From NCBI RefSeq assembly GCF_000237325.1, contig NC_017542.1, positions 4,778,501 to 4,842,500 of the forward strand: a stretch of 64,000 nt of DNA, read 5' to 3'. Both the position numbers and the translations under genes were made by a program. Each line of letters begins with the position of its first letter. The stretch's first letter is position 1. Shown here one piece after another: positions 30,944 through 40,251 of this stretch. Source of the DNA: Paenibacillus polymyxa M1 (GTDB taxonomy: Bacteria; Bacillota; Bacilli; Paenibacillales; Paenibacillaceae). The notes below the pieces were generated by a model. The model was given only the letters and a program-made list of their open reading frames with translations. It was not told the origin of the DNA and did no database searches.

Positions 30944-32956
30944 TTACAGTATCTTTAAATCTAATTGACGAAGATACAGGGAACGTACAATAAGAAAGGA
31001 AAGAAACTGGATAGACCAGAAGCACATCATAATCTGAATCAGCGTAAGATGAACGGGTAATCCATATATTCCAGACGGTTCTGACATCACTAAACAAAGC
31101 ACTATTCCTATAGATGATACGACTAATGGCAGAAGAAACAGAAATGCAATTTGTCTGGAGGCAGCTTGTCTCATTTCCCTTGAGTTTAGTCCAATTTTCG
31201 ATAAAGCTCGGTATATTTCCTCATCCCGCTGAAGATCTACATACAATCTGAAATACAGCAGGCTTACCGTGCTCGCCAACATAATAATGGCGATAAATCC
31301 ACCAATAAATTCACTAATAACCAGATCCATTTCCGATGTCAAATAGTCTACGGCCCTAGAGTTAAGCACTCCTTTATTCACCTTGTTGGCCAACACAGAA
31401 TACAACCATACCTCTTGTTGAGTTTCAGAAGTTTCTAAGGAAAGCTGGCCATTCTTCCATTTGGGCACAAAATAATAAATAGATTTATATGCCAACGGAT
31501 CATTGAAATACCGATGTTCAATTAAATAGTCGTAAGTTCGATCAGAAACAACAAGTAAGCTTCCTAGTTCAGAGACGATATTTCCATCAAACTTCAGGTT
31601 ATGATCTATTATCTTAGTATCCATAATCTGAAGATTCATCATATGAGATTTCCCTTGCTTGTAAGTTAGCTTTTTTTCAAAAAAGGTTTTCTTTTCTTCG
31701 AAAGACATCCCGTTTGGATCGAAAAGGAAAAAACCTTGATTCTCCCGAAGCGTAGGTACCTGTTTCAGCTTCTTAAACTTGGAAGCAAGTGCTTCATAGT
31801 TGGATTGTTTCATCACTGGCGCGACCTGTTCCCGAAAGGGGAAGACTAACACTTCACCTTTCCCATAATCTACCCCAGCCGTATAAAGATTTTGGTCAAT
31901 CTCTTTTTCAAGCTCGTTAGAACTTACAACATCAGAAGTAAATGCAAATGAATAAGACTGCTCCCTAAGAAATCTTTTTTGCTGCTGCATGGAGTCAAAG
32001 GTTGACGCTGCTCCTACACAGGAAATGATAGAAATGAGGGTAATCAATGAAAAAAGCCCGGCATTATTTCGCATTTTATATGTGATCTCAGATAACCATA
32101 ACAAACGCGATCCGCTCCAAGACCATTTCCTGTTAGCTCTAAGCAATTGAATGAATAGTACACATGATTGATTATAAAATAAGTAAATACCCAGAGATCC
32201 CATTATAATTGTATATTTAAAGGTGTCTCCGACCGAATAGTGCAATATATAAAAAGAAAGGGTCCCTAAACGATACGGTGCCAGATAAATGTATGGTGAA
32301 AAATCAAGCTTCATTAAACATACAGCTGCTCCTATGAATACTATGGCAAGAATGGAAAGACTCCAAAAAGCTTTAGGTTCTTTGTTAAGCTGAGGAGCCT
32401 TGCTAAAAAGCTGCTGTAGTTTAAAATGTCGGATAAAGAAAACAGACACAAGTGAGATCAATATAAACAAAAACATAAAGCCGATTCCTGTAAAAGCCAG
32501 TGCTTTCCAGGGAAAATAAAATCTTAAATACATTCCTGTGACATTGGAACCCATAAGCAGGAAAAACTTCGCTAAAACAAATCCTCCGATCATCCCGGTA
32601 ACCAATGATAAAAAGCCTATAATTAGATTTTCAAAAGCTACCAAAAAACAAATTTGCCTATGACTTGCTCCTAAAATGGTGAGTATACCAAATTCTTTCT
32701 TACGTGCAGCAACAAAGATATTATTTGTGTATAATACGAAAAAAAAGGAAAATACAAAAATCAACAGATCCGCAACCTGTAATCCCTTTTTTACATTAGC
32801 TGCTGTGATTACATTCGAGACATCCGGGTGAAAAATAAATACCGCATATACGAAAAAAATCGTAATCATCAAGGAGCTGCTTAAATAATAAGGAACGTAA
32901 GCACGCGCATTGCGTTTGAGATTATTCCATGCTAACAGACGAAAGCTCATGTGCAT
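30944..32956 (-). CDS. BceB-type ABC transporter permease
   Basis: A 670-residue permease with about ten membrane helices and a large extracellular domain between helices 7 and 8 (residues roughly 320-530), the layout of BceB-type peptide-antibiotic resistance transporters. The N-terminus SFRLLAWNNLKRNARAYVPYY is characteristic. Its start overlaps the ATPase gene by 35 bases. BceB-type permeases also sense the antibiotic and signal to the partner kinase encoded upstream. The antibiotic cannot be predicted. Confidence 0.92.
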   Translation of the reverse strand: MHMSFRLLAWNNLKRNARAYVPYYLSSSLMITIFFVYAVFIFHPDVSNVITAANVKKGLQVADLLIFVFSFFFVLYTNNIFVAARKKEFGILTILGASHRQICFLVAFENLIIGFLSLVTGMIGGFVLAKFFLLMGSNVTGMYLRFYFPWKALAFTGIGFMFLFILISLVSVFFIRHFKLQQLFSKAPQLNKEPKAFWSLSILAIVFIGAAVCLMKLDFSPYIYLAPYRLGTLSFYILHYSVGDTFKYTIIMGSLGIYLFYNQSCVLFIQLLRANRKWSWSGSRLLWLSEITYKMRNNAGLFSLITLISIISCVGAASTFDSMQQQKRFLREQSYSFAFTSDVVSSNELEKEIDQNLYTAGVDYGKGEVLVFPFREQVAPVMKQSNYEALASKFKKLKQVPTLRENQGFFLFDPNGMSFEEKKTFFEKKLTYKQGKSHMMNLQIMDTKIIDHNLKFDGNIVSELGSLLVVSDRTYDYLIEHRYFNDPLAYKSIYYFVPKWKNGQLSLETSETQQEVWLYSVLANKVNKGVLNSRAVDYLTSEMDLVISEFIGGFIAIIMLASTVSLLYFRLYVDLQRDEEIYRALSKIGLNSREMRQAASRQIAFLFLLPLVVSSIGIVLCLVMSEPSGIYGLPVHLTLIQIMMCFWSIQFLSFLIVRSLYLRQLDLKIL

Positions 32957-33701
32957 GTCTACTTCCCCCCAAAAAGGAGAGCATATCTATGATTTCCTGA
33001 AAAAATATTTGCTGACTATGACTACGACGGATTTCATTATATAACTCACCATCTTTAATAAAAATTACCCGGTCGCAATAGCTGGCTTCCAAGGCGCCGT
33101 GTGTTACCAGCACAATTGTAGAATAGTCTACACGGTGGACAAGGCTCAGCATTTCCATTACAACACGCGAAGACTTGGAATCGAGATTTCCGGTTGGTTC
33201 ATCTGCAAGCAGGAGCGAAGGAGAGTGAATCATAGCTCTGCCTATGGCTGCACGTTGTTTTTGTCCCCCTGACACCTCATAAGGCCGTTTGTCCAAAACA
33301 TCTGTAATATCCAGTTTTTTCGATACTTCTTCCAGTTTGTGCTCCATTTCCTTTAACCCTTTTTTATTCAGCATCAGAGGAAACAGTATGTTTTCACCCA
33401 AAGTGAGGGTTTCCAACAAATTATAATCTTGAAATACAAGCCCCAGTTCTTTGCGGCGAAATAAAGCCAGCTTATCCTTCTTGAGCAGATGTGGATTTTC
33501 CCCTTTAATGCTAACCTCGCCAGAAGTAGGCATATCAATGGTCGAAATCATATTTAATAATGTTGTCTTCCCACTACCAGACGGACCCATAATGCCGACA
33601 AACTCACCTGGTTGAATCGTTAAATGGATATTGTTGAGAGCTCGGTGTGGAACCTTACCATAGTATATTTTGGTGACTTGATCCATTCGTACAATCTCCA
33701 T
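32922..33701 (-). CDS. BceA-type ABC transporter ATP-binding protein
   Basis: A 259-residue ATPase. Walker A is GPSGSGKTT (residues 39-47), the signature is VSGGQKQRAAIGRAM and Walker B is [12 protein letters not shown]. It pairs with the overlapping permease. A putative BceR operator at 33771-33801 lies in front of it. Confidence 0.93.
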   Translation of the reverse strand: MEIVRMDQVTKIYYGKVPHRALNNIHLTIQPGEFVGIMGPSGSGKTTLLNMISTIDMPTSGEVSIKGENPHLLKKDKLALFRRKELGLVFQDYNLLETLTLGENILFPLMLNKKGLKEMEHKLEEVSKKLDITDVLDKRPYEVSGGQKQRAAIGRAMIHSPSLLLADEPTGNLDSKSSRVVMEMLSLVHRVDYSTIVLVTHGALEASYCDRVIFIKDGELYNEIRRSHSQQIFFQEIIDMLSFLGGSRHAHELSSVSME

Positions 33702-33770
33702 CGTTCATTCCTTTCTTTTTCCTATGTCATGATCATAATCCATCCGGAACAGAGCGTCGATCGATTAACA

Positions 33771-33801
33771 TTACAAAAACCTTAAATGTGTTGTAAGGTT
33801 T
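33771..33801 (-). promoter_or_regulatory. Putative BceR-type operator before the ABC genes, with a small hairpin
   Basis: TTACA-N16-TGTAA on the plus strand is nearly identical to a second copy at 35868-35894. The minus strand also folds as AAACCTT/AAGGTTT with a short T-run, so it might attenuate read-through from the kinase gene. A TATGAT -10-like box follows at 33731-33736. Response regulators of the BceR/PsdR type bind TTACA-like inverted repeats. Confidence 0.55.
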
Positions 33802-33802
33802 C

Positions 33803-34789
33803 TTATGGGTGTATTGGAAACAGAATCTCAACAGTCGTTCCTTCACCTACCGTCGATGTGAGTTGAATATTATGATTCAACCTTTTGCAGATTTCTGCCA
33901 CCAAATAGAGCCCCATCCCGGTAGATTCACTATACTTCCGTCCATTTTCACCTGTGTAATAAGCCTCAAATACCCGCTCTATATCTTTTTTAGGGATACC
34001 AATCCCTTCATCCTGTACTTTCAACACAATCACATGATCTCTTACGTCAGATATCAGTTTCAGGCTGTAAGCATAACCTGAAGAATACTTTATCGCATTA
34101 GTCACCAATTGATTAATGATAAATCTTAACCATTTGGCATCGGTAATCACACTCAACTGCTCGTCCACTTCATTGGAAGGATAAATTTCGTTGCGGATCA
34201 ATAACCTTTTGTTATCGTAAATCACTTCACTAACCAGCTTTCGTAATACAACAGGCTCTACATGAAAGTCTGGTTCAAAGGATTCCAATCGTGACATATA
34301 CAAAATCATTTCCAGTCCTTTTCCCATTCGATCAATCTCATCGTGAATCTGATCCGACTCGGGATCTATTTTTCCTTTGAGAATTAAATGAATCACAGAT
34401 AGGGGCGTTTTCATCTGGTGAACCCACTGGTTAATGAATGTGATGTGATCACGCTGCTGATGCTCCAATTGATGAATCCGAGACTGGTGCAACTGGTAGA
34501 ACTGCAAAAGCAAATGCTGTAAAGAAGAGGCTAACGGATTAAGTACCTTCATCTGAATAAGCTCATCTAAATCTCTAATGTTAGCAGTGGATAAAATTCG
34601 ATATAAACCAGAATACATGACGTACCGAAATAGCAAATAGACCAGCAAAAGGATAAACCCAAAAAAGACCGAATACAAGGCCGTCGACAAGTTACGATAA
34701 CCATCCATCCAGTAAATAATCAACACAAGAAAAAGTTGGATAATATTAAAAATGATCATGGAAAAATGATCACGCCAAAACAGCTTCAC
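33803..34789 (-). CDS. BceS-type intramembrane-sensing histidine kinase
   Basis: A 328-residue kinase with two N-terminal membrane helices (about residues 10-30 and 37-58) joined by a very short loop, so it cannot bind a large ligand itself. The phospho-accepting His is in WVHQMKTPLSVIHL near residue 128, and the ATPase domain has DEGIGIPKKDI and GMGLYLVAEICK. BceS-type kinases are switched on by the transporter during drug transport. It overlaps the regulator gene by four bases. Confidence 0.92.
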   Translation of the reverse strand: MKLFWRDHFSMIIFNIIQLFLVLIIYWMDGYRNLSTALYSVFFGFILLLVYLLFRYVMYSGLYRILSTANIRDLDELIQMKVLNPLASSLQHLLLQFYQLHQSRIHQLEHQQRDHITFINQWVHQMKTPLSVIHLILKGKIDPESDQIHDEIDRMGKGLEMILYMSRLESFEPDFHVEPVVLRKLVSEVIYDNKRLLIRNEIYPSNEVDEQLSVITDAKWLRFIINQLVTNAIKYSSGYAYSLKLISDVRDHVIVLKVQDEGIGIPKKDIERVFEAYYTGENGRKYSESTGMGLYLVAEICKRLNHNIQLTSTVGEGTTVEILFPIHP

Positions 34790-35487
34790 TGTTCTTCCTC
34801 CTCAGTCAAGTGCAGCCGGTATCCAGCTCCTCTAACCGTTTCTATAATATCCTCCAACCCCAGTTCGCTCAGCTTTTTACGGACACGGGTAACATAAACG
34901 TTCAGCGTATTTTCTCCTACATATTGGTAATCATCCCATAACGCTTCTAAGAGATGAACTCTCCCTACAACCTGCTTGGGATATGTCATCAGTAGCTCCA
35001 GCAGTGCAGCTTCTTTATGGCTCATTTCTACTTGCTTGTCATGAAACACCAGCTCCATAGTATCAGGATATAAAGTTAAGCCTGACACTGTTATGGTGCG
35101 TGATTTTTGGGCAACTGCATATATACCATAGGCACGTCGCAGATTGCTTTCTACCTTGGCTAACAGTACTTCGGGATGAAACGGTTTGGTAATGTAATCA
35201 TCTGCTCCGTTTTGCAAAGCAATGACCTGATCCATTTTATCATCACGCGCGGACACAAACAGGATGGGACAAGTAGATTGAGTACGAATTTGCCTGCACC
35301 AATAAAATCCATCAAAACGAGGTAAATTCACATCCAGTATGACCAAATCAGGCTTTACCTTCTGGAAAACACCTAAGACTTGATCAAAATTTGAAACGAC
35401 AACTCCTTGATAACCATATTTCTCAAGATAGGATTGGAGTAAGGAGCTAATTTGAGGGTCATCCTCTACGATTAATATTTTATGCAT
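34786..35487 (-). CDS. BceR-type OmpR-family response regulator
   Basis: A 233-residue regulator with a receiver domain (phospho-Asp in LVILDVNLPRFDG, near residue 52, and KPFHPEVLLAK) and a C-terminal winged helix (VGENTLNVYVTRVRKKL). It probably activates the ABC genes and its own region through the two related operators found here. Confidence 0.92.
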   Translation of the reverse strand: MHKILIVEDDPQISSLLQSYLEKYGYQGVVVSNFDQVLGVFQKVKPDLVILDVNLPRFDGFYWCRQIRTQSTCPILFVSARDDKMDQVIALQNGADDYITKPFHPEVLLAKVESNLRRAYGIYAVAQKSRTITVSGLTLYPDTMELVFHDKQVEMSHKEAALLELLMTYPKQVVGRVHLLEALWDDYQYVGENTLNVYVTRVRKKLSELGLEDIIETVRGAGYRLHLTEEEEQ

Positions 35488-35537
35488 CGTGTTTTCTACC
35501 TTCTTAGTGCTTGAATTTTAAATCACATGATTTTCTC

Positions 35538-35565
35538 TATATAATGCCTTTATTTGATCGTCCAA
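35538..35565 (-). promoter_or_regulatory. Candidate promoter of the bceRS-like genes
   Basis: A -35-like TTGGAC (35560-35565) and a -10 TATATA (35538-35543) are 16 bases apart, between the small membrane protein gene and the response regulator. Confidence 0.45.
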
Positions 35566-35600
35566 GCAATAACAACAACCGAATTCCTTTTATTTGTAGC

Positions 35601-35792
35601 TTAGGAGAGTCTCATGGTGTAAATTGAATCCCGAATGATATGCATGGTGCCAAACACCAGAGTGATTAACATGATAATTATAATGGCGATAACTATTACT
35701 GTAATCATGATCTCTTTATAGTTTTTTAACGTTTCATTACAACATAATTTCGACTTAAATACCTCTTTAATTTTATGCTTTGAATATTTCAT
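35601..35792 (-). CDS. Small membrane protein, 63 residues
   Basis: A short protein with a basic N-terminus (KYSKHKIKEVFKSKLCC), one strong hydrophobic helix (about residues 29-50, rich in Ile, Val and Met) and a short tail. I do not recognise it. It is the first reading frame behind the second copy of the Bce-type operator (35868-35894) and reads toward the bceRS-like genes, which argues that it is real and induced by the same antibiotic. GTGAG lies eight bases before the ATG. It could be a sensor accessory or an immunity peptide. Confidence 0.55.
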   Translation of the reverse strand: MKYSKHKIKEVFKSKLCCNETLKNYKEIMITVIVIAIIIIMLITLVFGTMHIIRDSIYTMRLS

Positions 35793-35867
35793 ACTTTGCT
35801 CACTTCTCTCCTCGGCTCGCTATTTTCCATACTAATTAGCTTCTATCTAAGGAACAACAGCCAAAGC

Positions 35868-35894
35868 TTACAAAAACATTACTTTGTTGTAAGG
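35868..35894 (-). promoter_or_regulatory. Second putative BceR-type operator
   Basis: TTACA-N15-TGTAA. Aligned with the site at 33771, the two share the flanks TTACAAAAAC and TTGTAAGG and differ by a few central bases and one indel. It lies upstream of the 63-residue membrane protein. Confidence 0.55.
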
Positions 35895-35933
35895 TATAAA
35901 GAATTCAGATCATCAGAAGCGTGTGTCTTTATA

Positions 35934-35969
35934 AAAAAATGAGTCGGGTTCTATGACCCGACTCATTTT
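35934..35969. terminator. Strong bidirectional hairpin
   Basis: ATGAGTCGGGT and ACCCGACTCAT form an 11-bp perfect stem with A-run and T-run flanks. It separates the Bce module from the decayed region to the right. Confidence 0.8.
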
Positions 35970-36077
35970 CCGTATTTCTACTAATCCCCATAGGAATGTC
36001 CCGCGCTTATGCCTCTTAATTTTGACTTGATGCACTTCTCTCTTGAAGTGATCTACACTTCAAACTTATTTAGATAA

Positions 36078-36389
36078 AGAAACTGCACCTCTGTTTGTCG
36101 TATCCCCTTGTTGTTCCGCTAGTGATATACCTAGCTTCAACTCAGAAAGAATGCTCTCAAAATCACGGATCGTACTTTCAATGGAAATTGTGAAACTTCA
36201 CATATTTATGCAGTCCAGTTCGCGAGTTGTTTGTTTAGTGTCAACAAAAGTTCTTCCTTCAATTAGTTCAGATTTAAACTCTGCGATACGTAATGGAGCA
36301 AGATTCCCCCCATACCACCTGACGTCCGCAAAGTTGTTCCGGAAAATATCTTCTTGTAATCGGAGCTGAGGAATGTTAAAAGCCCTCAA
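36078..36389 (-). pseudogene. Unrecognised decayed coding fragments
   Basis: Two minus-strand reading stretches look like real protein. One (36389-36198, 63 codons) contains RLQEDIFRNNFADVRWYGG and ends at a stop. The other (about 36190-36078) contains DFESILSELKLGISLAEQQG and ends at TAA. They are in different frames, separated by a few bases. I do not recognise the family. A frameshifted C-terminal part of one gene is the simplest reading. Confidence 0.4.
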
Positions 36390-36597
36390 TTTTTGTCATA
36401 AAGATACAACTTCCTTCCTATTAATGTCACTCATTTCTTAACTTTCACAAAATCAATCTCAAACCAAAAAGTTAAGCTTAAGGTATTCATTTGATACAAT
36501 GCCATGCTTAAGGAATCTATAGTTGTAGTCAAAGAATAGCAAGACTTATAGTATAAACTCTTTTTAAAAAATATCTTTACCAAGTTTAGTGTCCTTA

Positions 36598-36780
36598 TTA
36601 TCTTTTATTAAAAATTCTATATTTTTGCGGAGATATTCCCTCCCAGTTCACAAACCACCCTGTAAACGACGATGAATTCTCTAATCGCAATTCTTCACTA
36701 ATATCAGACATGGACCACTCTGTTGACTTGAATACATGTTTCGCCTCTTTCAATCGAAGTTCAGATATGCATACTGTTGG
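36598..36780 (-). pseudogene. AraC-family regulator, C-terminal fragment
   Basis: About 55 codons match the last helix-turn-helix of AraC regulators: LRLKEAKHVFKSTEWSMSDI, then SSFTGWFVNWEGISPQKYR. Everything upstream is gone. The break at about 36780 is followed by a sequence that looks like the end of an IS3-family element (GACCCCATAACGTGAGAC), so insertion followed by deletion is likely. Confidence 0.65.
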
Positions 36781-36929
36781 GACTGACCCCATAACGTGAG
36801 ACAAATCATAGTGAGCTGACAAATGAAAAGAAAGCTTCAGACCGGATGAATCAGTCTGAAGCTTTCTTTGTTTCGTTTATCGCGTTTTACTTAACTATAT
36901 CAAACACCATACACTCTGTATTGCTCTCC

Positions 36930-38000
36930 CTACCAAGGCGTTTCCGTTTTGTGTTCAATCACTTTCAATACTTTGGGTTCAAGAATCCGTTTCAATAGTT
37001 CCAGCGTACGATCGTCAACAGTAGCTCCACCATGCGGATCGGCTTGGATTTGTTTTTTAGCCTGCGTACTTGCGATAACGTCCATGACTTGTTGTTTGGA
37101 AATCTTTTTAGATGCTGCGATCTCGACGACAGATGCCCCCTTTGCCAATTCTTCTTTCAAGTCTGCTGGACTCATGTGAAGTAAAGAAAAGAGCTCTTCA
37201 TCGTTTAAAAAGGCATCTGCAGTATAGTCAGGCTTGCCGTTAGTCATGAAAAAGCCTTCCACGGATGGAGCAGGGCCGCCTCCGATCAGAGAAACGCTGA
37301 TCGTATTCCCTTGAACGAATGCCTGATAAAACGGCGTTGTTGATCCCTTTTCGGTGTAGTTCAATATAAATGTTTTTTGGTCCGGTGTCTGCATCGGCTC
37401 CATGTTACATTCGTACTTACTGGAGCTGCCGTACAGTTTGTTAATGAGGTCATCTACTTTCGATTTGATTTCTTGATCGGATAAGGAGTTGACCGGCTTC
37501 TCCTGAGGCTCCCAATTCTCTTGGTTCACTTGTTCGATTTCACCCGTGATACCGTTCAAATCAAGTCTGACCTTTTTGCCGTGAGCTCCCTTTTCCTGCA
37601 GCACGATGCTTGTTTGAATGGCTTTCCCCTGACTTGTATTCGTGGGGTCTCCTCCAATCTGGCTGGCGTCGATAATTTCAAACGATTTGGTTTCCGGATA
37701 AGAGCGATACAACTTTTCAAGCGCTGCTTGGCCAACCGCATCCATCTTGACTTGTTTGGCTGTCATCGGTGTTCTCGTAATCATTTCAATCAGGGGAGGG
37801 GCCGCGAATGCCGCGGTTGGAATCATAATTATTGCAGCGACGATGCTGCCGATCAATCGTTTTTTCATCGTTTTTTTGCTCCTTTGCCGTTGTACGTATT
37901 GAGAATAGGATTGTTCGACTCGTTTGGAAACAGCCGGGGGGCATTCCATGGTCTCTGCTTCTTGGTGCAGGTACTCGCTGATTTGGCTTTCAATAGGCAT
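36930..38000 (-). CDS. Anti-sigma-like membrane protein paired with an ECF sigma factor
   Basis: A 356-residue protein. A cytoplasmic N-terminus (residues 1-47, ending in basic RQRSKKTMKKR) is followed by one membrane helix (about 48-67, IGSIVAAIIMIPTAAFA) and a large extracytoplasmic part. The C-terminal 60 residues contain a helical unit (LKEELAKGASVVEIAASKK). The first 80 residues and its 11-base overlap with the sigma gene point to an anti-sigma role. The ATG at 38000 follows AAAGGATGG; the longer frame upstream lies inside the sigma gene. The exact family is not recognised. Confidence 0.75.
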   Translation of the reverse strand: MPIESQISEYLHQEAETMECPPAVSKRVEQSYSQYVQRQRSKKTMKKRLIGSIVAAIIMIPTAAFAAPPLIEMITRTPMTAKQVKMDAVGQAALEKLYRSYPETKSFEIIDASQIGGDPTNTSQGKAIQTSIVLQEKGAHGKKVRLDLNGITGEIEQVNQENWEPQEKPVNSLSDQEIKSKVDDLINKLYGSSSKYECNMEPMQTPDQKTFILNYTEKGSTTPFYQAFVQGNTISVSLIGGGPAPSVEGFFMTNGKPDYTADAFLNDEELFSLLHMSPADLKEELAKGASVVEIAASKKISKQQVMDVIASTQAKKQIQADPHGGATVDDRTLELLKRILEPKVLKVIEHKTETPW

Positions 38001-38565
38001 TGTTCTTTTCCATCCTTTCCAAGGAGAGATTTCCCAAGTGTTTTCGAAGCGACTGCAGGCCGGCATGATATCTGGACTTAACTGTACCCAGCGGAATATC
38101 GAGTAATGTCGCAATCTCCTCCAGCCTATAGTCGTGGTAAAAGCGGAGTATGATCACCGTTCGCTGTTTATCGGTCAGCTTGTGCATGGCCTTCGATATT
38201 TCAGGGTCTGTCCCATCCGTCCTCACCGTGGTCTGATCCCAATGACGCTCTTCCCGAGAAAAGACACGGATGCGTTCGAAAATTCGGAATCTCCTCCAGC
38301 TTTTCACCCGGAATCTTTGCACTTGTCGGATGACCAAGCCGTGCAGCCAGAAGTGGAAAGGACGATTCGGATCGTAGTTGGGAAGCGAGGTCCACATTTG
38401 CATGTAGATCTCATTCATAATATCTTCGCGATCCTGCGGATGATCCACCAGAAAAGAGACAGTCCGATAGACATCCTTATAGGTGGCATCATACAACGTG
38501 TGAAACGCCTGCTGATCTCCTTCAATCATTTTTGTGAGCACGTGGTACATAGATTCACTTTGCAT
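37990..38565 (-). CDS. ECF-family RNA polymerase sigma factor
   Basis: A 191-residue group 4 sigma factor with region 2 (DREDIMNEIYMQMWTSL, residues 45-61) and region 4 (TDKQRTVIILRFYHDYRLEE, then IATLLDIPLGTVKSRYHAGL). The start codon follows a GGAGGGCC-type site. It overlaps the putative anti-sigma gene downstream, the usual regulatory pair. Confidence 0.9.
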   Translation of the reverse strand: MQSESMYHVLTKMIEGDQQAFHTLYDATYKDVYRTVSFLVDHPQDREDIMNEIYMQMWTSLPNYDPNRPFHFWLHGLVIRQVQRFRVKSWRRFRIFERIRVFSREERHWDQTTVRTDGTDPEISKAMHKLTDKQRTVIILRFYHDYRLEEIATLLDIPLGTVKSRYHAGLQSLRKHLGNLSLERMEKNNAY

Positions 38566-38585
38566 TCAGAGGGCCCTCCTAAGTA

Positions 38586-39218
38586 AGCAGCTTACACCCT
38601 ATATTGTCGCTCGATGGAAAAAAGGTTCGGTTTTTATGGTCTCGGTTGGGAGTCTATGGATTGCGGGAAGGCGAGCAGTGGCATGAAAGCGTGGAAGACA
38701 TCTTGTTCTTTCCGTCAGATTGAACGGTGAGTTCAAAGAACTGGGCCTGCTGTCGGACGATTATAACAAGGTCTGGAGATGTAAAAATGGCCTTCATGCA
38801 GCAGGTTATATTTCTACTAAAATCAGAGACAATAATTTGTTAGGTCAAATTGAATATGGCTACCAATACCCCCAATTTGCAAGAGACGAAGCCAACAAAA
38901 CGCAACACTGGCTGCTATGCAGCTTAAGTTTCCAACTATGTCTACAATTGTGAAGGTCCCTGTTGCTTAACGACGTAGCTAATCCCAAAACGTGAGACAC
39001 ATCAAAACATCTTCAAGAGAATCAAGCCATGTCGTAAGATATGGAGATAACCTTGTAGGTGTTTTTACGTCTGAGATTAATCTGGGCTCAAGCTCATCAA
39101 CTTGTACGCTGAAAAAACCTATGCTTCTATTAATGCTCCTTGTGATACCCCAATGATCTGTGAGAATTCAGTTTGATTATGTTGTTCCTCATTAGCCCTC
39201 CTTCTGTCTAAAAATTAA
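38586..39218. other. Long gene-poor stretch with short decayed remains
   Basis: About 630 bases without a convincing gene. A plus-strand frame at 38720-38953 has no recognisable motif and no good ribosome site. At 38984-39003 the motif CCCAAAACGTGAGACACATC resembles the one at 36787-36806 in the same orientation, suggesting debris of the same IS type. Confidence 0.5.
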
Positions 39219-39260
39219 AAAACAGCCCCAAAAATAATTTTATTTATCGGGACTGTCAAG
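39219..39260 (-). terminator. Terminator after the RNA methyltransferase gene
   Basis: On the minus strand GACAGTCCC pairs with GGGGCTGTT and is followed by a T-run. It lies about 125 bases after the stop codon of the TrmH-like gene. Confidence 0.7.
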
Positions 39261-39385
39261 TTATCTAAGCTATTAAGTTATTCTTATGAAGAGGTTTATC
39301 TTACAACATCATATATAAAATACCCTGTCCATTTTCACTATAAAAACATGAAAACTCGAATCAGTGAATAATAAACACTCAGGTA

Positions 39386-40174
39386 TTATCTTCGCTGTCT
39401 CATCGCCTCGAATAATAACACCGTAGAGGCCATGGCTGCATTCAGTGATTCCGCTTGTCCCTGCATTGGAATGAATACTGATTCATCCACCATACTTGCG
39501 GTAGCAGCAGAAATACCCTGGCCCTCGTTGCCAATCACGAGCCAAGTGGATACACGCAAATCTATGGTATAGCATGATAAGCTTGCATCGAGCGAGGTGC
39601 TGAGCAAGCGGGCACCTTTGCTTTTGGCCTGCGGCAAAAGCTCTTCCAGACTGCCTTCGATCACTGGCAGATGAAACAATGATCCCATCGTGGAGCGGAT
39701 CGTTTTGGGATTATATAGGTCGGCGCAACCATGGCCCAATATAACGCCTGCGGCTCCAGCAGCGTCCGCACTGCGAATGATAGTGCCTACATTGCCGGGG
39801 TCCTGCACACCGTCCAGCACCATAACCAGCGCATCTGGTTGCTCCAGCAATGCTGCGAATGCGCTACGCTCCTCCTTACGCACGATGGCAAAGACAGACT
39901 GCGGCGTCTTGGTATCGGTGCATTTGGCAATGACTGCCGCCGACACGGGAATCCATTCCACCGGCTGATCGGCTGAATCCAGACCATTCAGCTCGGCAGG
40001 AATCCCCTTGTCCAAATCATAGGCGACGCTTTCAACAGCCGCGTTCGAACGCAGCGCTTCCTGCACTAGATGAATACCCTCGACAATATATTTATGCTGC
40101 CGTGTGCGATGCTTTTTTTCGAGGAGTTGCGACCATTCTTTTACACGTGCATTATTCGGTGAAATGATTTCCAT
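39386..40174 (-). CDS. TrmH/SpoU-family RNA 2'-O-methyltransferase
   Basis: A 262-residue SPOUT methyltransferase that probably 2'-O-methylates rRNA or tRNA. An N-terminal substrate-binding domain (ISPNNARVKEWSQLLEKKHR, residues 4-23) precedes the knotted catalytic domain: VLDGVQDPGNVGTIIRSADAA (motif 1), LVIGNEGQGIS (motif 2) and IPMQGQAESLNAAMA (motif 3). The exact nucleotide target is unknown. Confidence 0.9.
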   Translation of the reverse strand: MEIISPNNARVKEWSQLLEKKHRTRQHKYIVEGIHLVQEALRSNAAVESVAYDLDKGIPAELNGLDSADQPVEWIPVSAAVIAKCTDTKTPQSVFAIVRKEERSAFAALLEQPDALVMVLDGVQDPGNVGTIIRSADAAGAAGVILGHGCADLYNPKTIRSTMGSLFHLPVIEGSLEELLPQAKSKGARLLSTSLDASLSCYTIDLRVSTWLVIGNEGQGISAATASMVDESVFIPMQGQAESLNAAMASTVLLFEAMRQRR

Positions 40175-40251
40175 TGGTTTAACCTTCCGTTTCTAGGTCT
40201 GTTTCTTTAAAAATAAATGATGCATCACTTGTACTTGAACATCAAACCTCT

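Noticed and set aside
38720..38953. A 77-codon plus-strand frame
   Set aside because: No ribosome site, no motif, and it lies in a decayed region; not called as a gene.
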